DNA of 23,278 bases from a virus. How positions within the stretch are numbered: the first letter of the stretch is position 1; each line of letters opens with the position of its first letter. The position numbers were made by a program, and so were the translations under genes. Under the pieces are notes generated by a model, which worked only from the letters and a program-made list of their open reading frames with translations, did not search any database and was not told the DNA's origin. Of the stretch, positions 12,608 through 21,400 are shown piece after piece. Location: the IMG/VR virus record IMGVR_UViG_3300007541_000225, positions 1-23,278 of that record; one strand, given 5' to 3'.

Positions 12608-14288
12608 AATATTCGACAATCACGACGCCAGCGGCACCTGACCGAGCAGAGGATGTTCCTGCTCCAGCTCCGCCCCCATAAGCCCTGCCGGCGGTTCCAT
12701 TTGCAGAATATGAGGCATTGGCGCTTGAGCCTCCTCCGCCAAGATACGACGACCCTCCACCACCAATTTCGAAGCCGGTGCCCGCGCCCCCATATGAGCC
12801 CGCAATATTCAATCCGCCGCCAGTCCCAATGCCTCCGGCTCCGCCAAGACCCGTAAGGTTTGGCCCACCGGCTCCGCCAGTTCCACTGCAATACGCCCCA
12901 AACGACGAAGTTCCACCAGAACTACCGGCTCCGGAAGTCGACCCCGCGCCTCCAGCGCCAACGGTTACAGCAACGGTTCCGCCGGGCGTCAATCCGGTAA
13001 TGACTTCAATGGCCGTGCCTCCTCCGCCGCCGCCAGAATATTGCGAAGATCCGCCACCGCCACCAACAACAGTCACTCGGACTTTCGTAACGCCCGCGGG
13101 AACAGTAAATGTTCCACTGGAGGTAAATACCTGCATTGAAGGGATTGTCGATGCCGCGCTTGTTTGCGTTGTCGCGTCCGGGAACTTTACGCCTCCCGAA
13201 GTGCTCTCAATGACACCTGCAACGGATAGCGGCTGCGTAGGGGCCAGAGTACCAATACCCACGCGATTTGTACTGCTATTAACGAAAAGCGTATTGGTGT
13301 CTACGGTCAAATTTCCGGAAACAATAGCCGCCGCACTTGCCGTAAATGTGCTGCTGACAGTCAACGTTCCGGTAACGGTGTCGCCAGCCTTATTCACGGG
13401 CGTATAGCCAATATTTGCAACCGCAGCCCCGGAGGCCAGCATTGAGCTGGTTATACCGCCGGTCGCTACGGATATAGTGCCGGACGTTGTTATTGGGCCG
13501 CCGGTAAGGCCAGACCCCGTTCCAACAGAAGTCACAGTTCCAGATGTTGTGGCCGCTGTTGTCTGCGTCGTTCCGTCTGGAAATCTAAAGCCACCTGTAG
13601 TGCTTTGTATGACACCGGCAACCGAGAGCGGGTAGCCGGGCGTGGCCGTTCCAACGCCAACGCGGTTATTGGCTGCGTCCACATACAGGGTGTTGCTGTC
13701 AACGTTGAGATTGCCGCTGACAGCCAGAGTGCCGCCAGACGTCGATATGCTATTCGACCCGAGCGTGACAGTCCCGTTGGTGATCGTGCCAGTCGCCGTC
13801 AACGTGGATCCGCTCCACGTCAGGCTGGATGAGGCCCCGAACGATCCGGAGGCGTTGTACTGGATTTGTGTGTTGGAACCAGCCGGGGGCGTCCTGTTGT
13901 CGTCTGCGAGGTTGATGTTGGTGCCGTCCGAGAACACCTGCGTCCGCTTACCCTGCGCACACACGACGCTCGTCCCCGCGCCCGCAGACGCGATGGTGAT
14001 CGTCCCCGCGCCAGACGTTGCGTTGTCGATGATCCATTGCCCGCCGACGCCGGAGGGGATGGTGTACGTCACGCCAGAGGCAATGCTGCCGGTGATGTAC
14101 AGGCGCATGGAGCGGTACTGGGAGGCGGTCAGCGTCGCCGACCCGGCAGTGGCATTCAACGACGTCGTCGAGCCAAGCGCCTGATCAATGACGTCCATGT
14201 CGCTGTTGACCGGGACTTCCCAATTGTCGACGTAGTCGCCATTGGCGGGCTTCTCAAGAGACTTGTTCGTTGTGTACGACGATGCCAT
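12606..14288 (-). CDS. Tail fibre / adhesin with glycine-rich tip
   Basis: 560 residues. The N-terminus (MASSYTTNKSLEKPANGDYV ... DMDVIDQALG) is a pattern often seen at the start of phage fibre proteins. The middle is Thr/Ser/Gly-rich beta structure with a 57-residue duplicated unit. The last ~155 residues are a glycine-rich domain (VVGGGGGSSQYSGGGGGG onward) ending AAGVVIVEY. Glycine-rich tips of this type are known from T-even adhesin gp38, where polyglycine helices carry variable receptor-binding loops. Here the fold is inferred from composition. It is the last gene of the leftward late operon, 10 bp after the putative ejection protein, with a TGAGGT ribosome site overlapping the previous stop. 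Confidence 0.85.
   Translation of the reverse strand: MASSYTTNKSLEKPANGDYVDNWEVPVNSDMDVIDQALGSTTSLNATAGSATLTASQYRSMRLYITGSIASGVTYTIPSGVGGQWIIDNATSGAGTITIASAGAGTSVVCAQGKRTQVFSDGTNINLADDNRTPPAGSNTQIQYNASGSFGASSSLTWSGSTLTATGTITNGTVTLGSNSISTSGGTLAVSGNLNVDSNTLYVDAANNRVGVGTATPGYPLSVAGVIQSTTGGFRFPDGTTQTTAATTSGTVTSVGTGSGLTGGPITTSGTISVATGGITSSMLASGAAVANIGYTPVNKAGDTVTGTLTVSSTFTASAAAIVSGNLTVDTNTLFVNSSTNRVGIGTLAPTQPLSVAGVIESTSGGVKFPDATTQTSAASTIPSMQVFTSSGTFTVPAGVTKVRVTVVGGGGGSSQYSGGGGGGTAIEVITGLTPGGTVAVTVGAGGAGSTSGAGSSGGTSSFGAYCSGTGGAGGPNLTGLGGAGGIGTGGGLNIAGSYGGAGTGFEIGGGGSSYLGGGGSSANASYSANGTAGRAYGGGAGAGTSSARSGAAGVVIVEY
13152..13322 (-). repeat. Tail-fibre internal repeat, copy B (57 codons)
   Basis: Encodes VSGNLTVDTNTLFVNSSTNR through FPDATTQTSAA. 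Copy A, of exactly the same length (171 nt), lies 399 bp away at 13551-13721. The copies agree at most residues, including NRVG(V/I)GT, PLSVAGVI and TTQT(T/S)AA. Confidence 0.85.
13551..13721 (-). repeat. Tail-fibre internal repeat, copy A (57 codons)
   Basis: Encodes VSGNLNVDSNTLYVDAANNR through FPDGTTQTTAA and is homologous to copy B at 13152-13322. The segment NRVGVGTATPGYPLSVAG resembles beta-structured repeats (G-I/V-G-T-x-x-P) common in fibre shafts. Confidence 0.85.
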
Positions 14289-14298
14289 TGGCGTGACC

Positions 14299-16650
14299 TC
14301 AAATGTGCTGGTTCGCTACTTCAAGGGCTTTTGCGACCTGATCGTCGCTCTCCTTGAGAAAATCCTCAGTGCTCTGACAAACCTGCTTCCGCGCCGCATT
14401 CGCCAGTGCCCGCAAGTTTACCGCACCCTTGACCGATCCGCCAGTGGCGCGGCCCGGTCGCTCAGTTGTGGGTGAGCCCTGCCCATAAGCAGTCACTGTG
14501 TTGCTTAGGATTGTGCTCATTTTATTGAACAAGCGCCCGACGGCACTGTTCTGCCGAGCAAGGTCTCCTAGTCGCTGTATGTCTCGTGGGTCGGTAGATG
14601 TCGCCAGAGGCAGTAACTTGTCGGCAATTCGCCTCTCGGTTGCATCCAGTGCGAGCTTACCCGCAGCCCCGGCCCCAGCGCCGATAGCCGCTTTAATTGC
14701 AAGTTCAGGTGAAAATTGACCCCCTAAGAACGCTCCTTCGAGAGCGGCAGCGGTAACTCCACCAGCAATTGCGGCTTTTGCGACACCCCCTTTTTCCGCA
14801 ATAAAATTAAGTTCTCTAACTTTACCAAGTAATTGTTCAGAGAGAACCTGCCCCTGTATTGCGGAATATCTCTGAGGGCCAAGAACCATTAGCGCACGGC
14901 TACGGAAATCTGGATTGTTGAACGATTTTGCCAGAGAGTTTACGCCTGTCAAACCACCAGCCGCCGTTTCAGACAAGCGCTGGGCAAACCCCGTGGCAAA
15001 CAATTCTCGCTGCTCTGGTGTCATTGTCCTGAACGCATCGGTAATTTCTTTGCGCTTGAAGCTGTTCATGTTCCCAAAGAACTTATAGCCTGCCTCCGGA
15101 GCATCAGCCGCCTTGAATGTTTCAAAAGCAACGCCCCGGGCGTTTCTGTAGCCGGGAACAGTATCGAGTGTCTTGAGTATCTGATCTCGCGCATTCTGAG
15201 CGGAAGACGCAAGCGTGTTGTCTCCCTGCCTCTTCGCAACTTCTCCAATGTCTCGAAGTTCCCGCTGCACCTGATCCCAATAAGACAAGTTTCCGTTTGT
15301 AACCCTTGGAGGAACTGCTTTTTGTCCGGGCGTAGTAACTACACCAGACGTTGTCCCTGTTGTCTGTGGTGGAACAGCGGCTTTACCCGGAGTAATGGAT
15401 GGCGAACGAATATTAAAACTGGGGTTGTTCTTTGCTGTTTCTTCTGCCCGCTTCATTGCCTGCTGAACAATTGGCCTGTCTAACAGAGAAGAAAATCTAT
15501 TTTGCGGTATGGATTGGGCGAGAGGATTAGATCGCGTTATGCTGTAGACTTGATCGCGGATAATCTTTCCGGACTGCTGCGCCAGCTCTTGTGCGCGGGC
15601 GGCATCAATTGGACCACCAAAAACATTTTGAATATTCTGTGAAAGTCTCTGCCCTGTCTCCGCCTTTCGAGCACGCAGACCCTCATTGAACATTGTCGCA
15701 GCTTCAGACGCAATCGGAGTGCGTTCAGCCATAGAGCCAAGAAGTTTGCGTGTCTCAGGACCAGCCATATCAGCAACACTAAGGGGCGAGCCAGTGCGCA
15801 TTGCTTCCCGCAACTGCTCCATAGTCATTGCTGTCTGACCGCGGCGAATATCTTCCGCAAGGGCGGCGGCTATACGTTTATTGCTCACGCCTTCGGGTGC
15901 AATAAGGCCCTTTAAGCCAGAAAAAAGTTTGCCGACTGCTCCGGCAGCAATCCCCGTTCCAATACCTCCAGCCAAAGCGCCAGTAAGTCTGCGGAACTCT
16001 TCGCTGCCCTTATCCTCAGAGGAGAGTGCGCCTAATTCAGAACCAACACCCGCCCCTGCGCCAGTAATTAAACGACCCGGTAAAGTTCGCACTGCGCCCG
16101 GCAAACCCTGCGCGGCAAATTCAGCACCCTTACCAGCAATTTTACCGGCGGTTGTTTGCGGTTCATAGGTAAGTGCCTCCGGAGCGCCAGCGGCCTTCAT
16201 TGTCGGTTTGAAAGTTTTCTCAACACCCTTGTATGTGGGCCAGTGCATGATGGGGGAAGAATACCCCTTCTTCTGCATTTCAGTCTGACTGCTTACCCAC
16301 GGAAGCGATTTTTGACCGTACTCTTCCTGTTCTTTAGGAGAAATCAAATCAAGTTTCTTAGCGAGCCACAATGCGCCAGAACGAACACCTTCTGGAACAT
16401 CCTTAGCAATAAATGTTTCTACAGAGCCGGGTCCACCCATTAGTGTTGCGGCGGCTCCCTTTGCTCCTTCCGACAATACAGATCGCCCAACATCTGACGC
16501 GGTTTCGCGAAATGTAGGGTCTGGGGGAAGTGGCTTATTTATATCTTTCAAACGTATATCGAGCGGACGAACTTCCGGTTCCGCGCTTTTTGTTTGCGCG
16601 GGGGCTGGAGCGAAAAAAGGATCTTTCAGGAGAGGATTTTCTTCGTCCAT
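14299..16650 (-). CDS. Putative internal virion / DNA-ejection protein, Gly/Ala-rich
   Basis: 783 residues. The N-terminus is Pro-rich (NPLLKDPFFAPAPAQ). Several Gly/Ala segments have amphipathic or membrane-active character: RLITGAGAGVGSELGA, GALAGGIGTGIAAGAVGKLF and AAIGAGAGAAGKLA. Long helical Gln/Arg/Glu regions lie between them. The end, RATGGSVKGAVN then STEDFLKESDDQVAKALEVA, matches a C-terminal pattern I associate with large virion proteins of podoviruses. By analogy with T7 gp15/gp16-type proteins it may form part of the channel for DNA ejection; this is inference from composition and place. GGAGGA precedes the ATG, which overlaps the stop of the transglycosylase ORF (TAATG), so the two are translationally coupled. 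Confidence 0.8.
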   Translation of the reverse strand: MDEENPLLKDPFFAPAPAQTKSAEPEVRPLDIRLKDINKPLPPDPTFRETASDVGRSVLSEGAKGAAATLMGGPGSVETFIAKDVPEGVRSGALWLAKKLDLISPKEQEEYGQKSLPWVSSQTEMQKKGYSSPIMHWPTYKGVEKTFKPTMKAAGAPEALTYEPQTTAGKIAGKGAEFAAQGLPGAVRTLPGRLITGAGAGVGSELGALSSEDKGSEEFRRLTGALAGGIGTGIAAGAVGKLFSGLKGLIAPEGVSNKRIAAALAEDIRRGQTAMTMEQLREAMRTGSPLSVADMAGPETRKLLGSMAERTPIASEAATMFNEGLRARKAETGQRLSQNIQNVFGGPIDAARAQELAQQSGKIIRDQVYSITRSNPLAQSIPQNRFSSLLDRPIVQQAMKRAEETAKNNPSFNIRSPSITPGKAAVPPQTTGTTSGVVTTPGQKAVPPRVTNGNLSYWDQVQRELRDIGEVAKRQGDNTLASSAQNARDQILKTLDTVPGYRNARGVAFETFKAADAPEAGYKFFGNMNSFKRKEITDAFRTMTPEQRELFATGFAQRLSETAAGGLTGVNSLAKSFNNPDFRSRALMVLGPQRYSAIQGQVLSEQLLGKVRELNFIAEKGGVAKAAIAGGVTAAALEGAFLGGQFSPELAIKAAIGAGAGAAGKLALDATERRIADKLLPLATSTDPRDIQRLGDLARQNSAVGRLFNKMSTILSNTVTAYGQGSPTTERPGRATGGSVKGAVNLRALANAARKQVCQSTEDFLKESDDQVAKALEVANQHI

Positions 16651-18407
16651 TATTGTCCTCCGATGAAATATCTGCTCATGCCAGATAACCCAAAACGCTT
16701 TTTGAATGCCGCGTCAACTTGTTGTGGCGTGTATTTTCCACGGCGAATGTCAGCAAGCACTTGGGGAGCCGTCAATATCATTTTTGATATAGCTTCTACT
16801 TCCTTAGTGTACTGGGACGATGGGCGCAAACGCTCAAAATCCTTTGACGCAAGGTGGCCCGTCGCCCCTTTTACTGAGCTGATATATGCTTCGTAGTGGC
16901 TTGCACGATCTATCGCCCTCTGTGTCTGCACCATTAGATCGGCAGATAGCTTCGCAAAAGATTTCGGGTTCATGCTCGGTTGCGCAATCGCTTTCTTCAA
17001 AAGATCAAGCGCCGCGTAACTTTCTTGCCCCGCCCCCTTGGCACTGGCGGCAGCCTGAAGAGCGGAAATTTTCTCATTTATTTGTTGGATACTATCGCTT
17101 TCACCAAAAGCATTGTCTCCCTTCCCAAAGACGCGGCCAAGTGTATTCAAAGCGCCAACAACTTGAGATCTTGCGTTGAAGCCAAACCCTGCTACGTTTA
17201 AGCCCTTACCCTTAGCTGCTTTGGCAAGGTTCTCGGCCAGATCGCCCATATAACGGGCGCTTTCTCTTGCCGCCTCCGCGGAAGACTTGACTGCTGTTGA
17301 ATATCTTTTTGCGGCTTCCGTGGCTATTGTGCCGGCTTCACCACCGTTTTCGACGATCTTACGATCTTCTTTAGCGACGGCAATTGTTTTATTGTCAATA
17401 AACGGTGACGCAACAGGCGTCTTCCCTGTAGCAAGTGTTTTTGAAGAAACTGCAGCGTCTTCGGTCGGTAGACCGGCTTCTTCTAATTTCTTTTTTGCTT
17501 CAGGCCCCGTGGGTACACTGCCCAAGAGCTCGGGAGCTTTGCCACTTTCAACCAAATCCATGTACTCTCCGTAGCGCATTGGCGTTCCGTTAGCGAGCCA
17601 TACGATCCGGGTCGTACCAATTACCTGAACGCTCTTCTGCACGTTACCGATAGCGATGCTACGCGCCGTCTCCGCTTGAACTGCCGCCGGCCCCTTAGCC
17701 TTCTCCTCTTCCGTCTCCTGCTTACGCAGGGCGGTGTAGGCGCTCGTGCCGCCAACAAGGCCCTCGCCGATTGCTCCGCCAAGAGTGGGGCGTGTCGAGG
17801 CCAGCATCGAGCCAATACCAGCAAGAGCGGGAACGACAAAGTTCTCTGACGTCAGGGCCTCTGCAGTATCAGGGCTGACGCCCATGCTACCGAGCAGGCT
17901 CTTGCCGCCGGTGCGCCACGGGGCCGAACGCGGAGTGTCCTTCACGAACTGGCCGGGCTCTTTGCTGAAACGGTTACGAGAGTCCGCCGAACTAATAACG
18001 TCTTTTGCAGTCTCAATTGCGCCGCGGGCTGGCGAGTCGGCGTACTTGGCGTCGATTGCCGGGTCGTAGCGACCGGCCTTGGCCATGACGTCGCGGGCGT
18101 ATTTTTCTTTTGCTGAACCGGCATTGTACGCCATCAGCGCCTCGGGGCTTGACGGATCAAGGCCGAGAGCCCGCGCCTTATTGGCCAGATAGTTTGCGCC
18201 GAACAGGATATTGGCCTGCGGGTCGCGAAGGCTCTCAGGGTCGACACCCTTCATGCCATACCCCGGATCCCGAGCGGTGCTGGGTTTAATCTGCGCCAGA
18301 CCAATCTCACCCGCGCCGCCAACAGCGCCCTTGCGGAAGCCGCTTTCCTGCGCAATCTTTGCCGCAATGATTGGCCGGAATACCAGTCTCAGCCGACGCC
18401 TTGGCAA
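16650..18407 (-). CDS. Lytic transglycosylase-bearing C-terminal part of the giant virion protein (frameshifted from 18307-21828)
   Basis: 585-codon open frame whose homologous part begins near 18371: IIAAKIAQESGFRKGAVGGA (catalytic Glu at 18347-18345), then GEIGLAQIKPSTA, ANILFGANYLANKA and ALMAYNAGS, a complete SLT domain except for its first helix. That missing helix (LQPLIAKASAETGIPA) is encoded in the overlapping upstream frame and ends exactly where this frame takes over. The possible start TTG at 18407 has no ribosome site and gives an unrelated Arg-rich leader, so independent translation is unlikely. After the domain come about 450 residues of helical sequence with Gly-rich segments (VPALAGIGSMLAS). 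The role would be local peptidoglycan opening during DNA ejection. One extra base in the sequence, or a +1 (or -2) ribosomal shift, would join the frames into about 1725 residues. Confidence 0.82.
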   Translation of the reverse strand: MPRRRLRLVFRPIIAAKIAQESGFRKGAVGGAGEIGLAQIKPSTARDPGYGMKGVDPESLRDPQANILFGANYLANKARALGLDPSSPEALMAYNAGSAKEKYARDVMAKAGRYDPAIDAKYADSPARGAIETAKDVISSADSRNRFSKEPGQFVKDTPRSAPWRTGGKSLLGSMGVSPDTAEALTSENFVVPALAGIGSMLASTRPTLGGAIGEGLVGGTSAYTALRKQETEEEKAKGPAAVQAETARSIAIGNVQKSVQVIGTTRIVWLANGTPMRYGEYMDLVESGKAPELLGSVPTGPEAKKKLEEAGLPTEDAAVSSKTLATGKTPVASPFIDNKTIAVAKEDRKIVENGGEAGTIATEAAKRYSTAVKSSAEAARESARYMGDLAENLAKAAKGKGLNVAGFGFNARSQVVGALNTLGRVFGKGDNAFGESDSIQQINEKISALQAAASAKGAGQESYAALDLLKKAIAQPSMNPKSFAKLSADLMVQTQRAIDRASHYEAYISSVKGATGHLASKDFERLRPSSQYTKEVEAISKMILTAPQVLADIRRGKYTPQQVDAAFKKRFGLSGMSRYFIGGQ

Positions 18408-21400
18408 TCAGCGGCTGCAGTTCGCGTGGAACATTGAGGGCCGTCTCTACAGCGCCCTCCGCAGGCATGTCGGGATCGACGTACAGGCCACCCGTCTGAG
18501 CAGCCTGCCGGGGAGCCAGCCCCGTGGCGACGTCCGTCGCACGCTTGTAGTCGAGCATCTCAAGGCCGCCGATGTTATGGACGGCGCTGCGGTCGCTCTC
18601 GGTCGTCATCAGGCCCATGCGGGTCTTGTTGTCGCCGTTGTTGTACTTGAAGGTATGCACCGGCTGGCCATTGAACAGGTGGCCAACGACCTCGTCGTCG
18701 TGCTTGCTGCGCGGGTCGGAAAGGAATGGCAATAGAGCAAGAAGGGCTTCAGCGCCCAATGCAGGAGCAGCGGTAGCAGCGGTAGCAGCGGTAGCAGCGG
18801 TAGCACCCAACGCTTCAGCGCCAAGAGCGCCAGCAGCGCCCGCGGCCCCTGCGCCAGCGGCTTCAGCGCCCAATGCGCCGAGACCTGCGCCTGCGGCTTC
18901 GGCGGCACCGAGACCTGCGCCTGCGGCTTTGGCAGCCCCCGCGGCCCCGGCAGCTTCAGCGCCACCGAGGATGTTACCAAGACCCGAGGCGGCCTTGGAT
19001 CCGGCGTCGTACAGAGACTTGCCAGTCTTTAGAAGATTGGTCAGTCCCGCAACCCCGCTGTCGCCACCCTGCGGACGATTGCTAGGCGGCTGCGCCGGGT
19101 TAGCCTTTGGCTGACTGGCTCCGGACTTTATCGTCTCACCCAAGAGTTCAGTAAAATCACCGGACCCAGCATTTACAGGCTTAATGGCTTTGTCTTTAGA
19201 GAAAAATTCTGCCGAGCTTTCATCGTCATTGGCGTATGGCGTCTCGTTGTCGACAAATCCTTTAGTCTGATACCCAGTACGTCCGCCGCGGGCGAGGAAC
19301 GCAAAGGCGTCTTCCGGGAATTTGGCCAGATCAATGGCACGGCTGGAGTCGCCGAGGTCAATCGGCGTATCGCTCGCGGGGGCAGTGTACATGTCTTCGA
19401 GAGAAGAGCGCGCGGCGCTCGCCGGCGCAGTCGTATTGACAGTGTTTCCGCCGGGAGCGGGTTTGGGCTGCGGGGGTTTTGAGATCAGCCCCACGTCCTG
19501 ACCAATGCCCTTACCAACCCGGTAGAGGTTCGCAAGCGCCTGACCGGTCGACGCAGCCTGCGCAAGTCCGCTGGGGCCGCGAGACGGCGGGCGTCCCGCT
19601 GTTGCCAGTTTGGCGACGGGGACAGGATTCTTGGCCATCGAGGCGTAGCCGCCACCCGAGCCGGGCGTGCTCCCGCCCATGCCAGCCGGAGACTTGCCGC
19701 CGTACATCCCAATGGGAGCGCCAACAGCGGCGAGGATTGCCTGCCACGTCGCGTCAGTCATGCCGCCGCGTGCGCGTTCGGGGCGTCCGCCCGTGCCGTA
19801 GTAGCCGGGCCGATCAACGTATCCGCCGCGAGCCCAGTTGTCAGACCAGACAGGCTCTTCAAACTTTGGCTCTTCAGGGGGCGTGATGATCATGGGCGAC
19901 ATATCGTTGCCCGCCAACTTGTCCATCAATTGCTGCCGACGCATCTGGCCGTACTGCTCGCCGCTCTCCAGTGGGCGACCATTGTACAGCGACGCAAGCT
20001 CTGCCTGCCACGACTCAGGCGTTCCAAGCGAATATCCTTCGGCCTTCGGCGCGAGCTGCGGAGCAATAGCGCCCGGCTGTATCGGGATGTTGCCGGTGAT
20101 CATCTTGGGACCAGCGAAGTCCGGAGACGTGAATGCGCCGAGGCCCTGCAGCGGAGACGCGATAGGAATGCCGCGTAGGCCAGCGGGGGCAGCAATCTGC
20201 ATGGGAGCCAGACCGCCGCCGTCAGCCTTTTTGACAGCGCCCTTGGTGGCTTCCTTGTAATCGACAGTAAGAGCCTCCGCGCCGCCGAGGCCCGGAACCT
20301 TTGCTTTTCCAACGGCTTCCGGATGTTTCTTGGCAACTTCTTGCGCGGACAACCCGATCTGCGTGCGCGGTTCGCCCTTGTAGTTGAAGCTGTAAATGGT
20401 CTGGCCGTCGTTGGTTTTACCAACTGGGCGCATGTTCTCTTTCAGACGCTCGTCCGAGAAGAAGCCCGCAGGCTGCGTCGTCGTTGTCGTGGATCCAGAC
20501 AGCGAGCCGGTGCCCATCGCAATGTTGGCAAGGAACTGCGCCAACTGGAACGGGTATGCGCGTTCCTGCTGGAACTGGTTGTATAGCGCCTGCAGGCCCG
20601 CCTGCTGCGTCTGCTGCTCTGCGGTTCCAACGCCCATCTGAGCCTGTGCGCCCGACATGGCGGCCTGCTGTGCTCCCGTGCCGAGGCTGGCAAGAAGGTT
20701 CGCCTGCTGCTGGCCAAGCCCTGCCTGCTGTGCGCCAGCGCCAAGAAGAGCCTGCCCCGTGCCAAGCTCCTGCTGATACTGCTGCTGCCCAAGGCCCGCG
20801 AGCTGCTGCGCGGCAGTGGCCCCCTGACCAAATGCGGTCTGGCCGAGATTGGCCGCAGTCTGTGCGCCAGTGATGCCCTGCCCGTAGAGAGCCTGTCCAA
20901 GCCCCGCCATCTGTTGCGCTGCGCCAAGCTGCTGACCGTACTGCTGCTGACCGAGGGCCGCCAACTGCTGACCAGCCGCCTGCTGGGCGGCGCGATTGGC
21001 CTGCTCCGCCGACAGTCCAAGGCCCTGTTGCTGCTGGGCCGTTTGCAGGGCCTGCGTGTACGCCTGCTGATAGAGGGGAGCAATCGCCTGCGCCTGCGCG
21101 AGCCCCTGTTGCCCCTGAAGAATTGCCCGCTGTATGCCAGCCCGGTCACCGCCAAATGCTCCGGCCCGGATGGCTTCGGCCTGCTGCTGCGACTGCTGCT
21201 GGCCAAACTGCTGCCCCAGCGCCCGCTGGGTCGCCTCGACAACGTTTTGTGTGTAGGGGCTCATATACTGCTGCGTCTGCAACTGCCCCGGAGAAATCGC
21301 CTGACTGCCCTGCAGAGCAAACTGTTGCGCAGCCTGATTGAGTGGGGCAGCAGCGCCAAGTCCAGCAAGAGTACCCGCGGTTGCGGCTTGATAATATGGT

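Noticed and set aside
12718-13407. Proline-rich 229-codon plus-strand frame
   Set aside because: It is the antisense of the glycine-rich tail-fibre tip (GGN codons read as CCN), not a gene.
18307-18407. Transglycosylase ORF as an independent gene starting at TTG 18407
   Set aside because: There is no ribosome site, the first 12 residues are unrelated Arg-rich sequence, and the missing first helix of the domain is encoded in the overlapping frame. A split single gene fits better.
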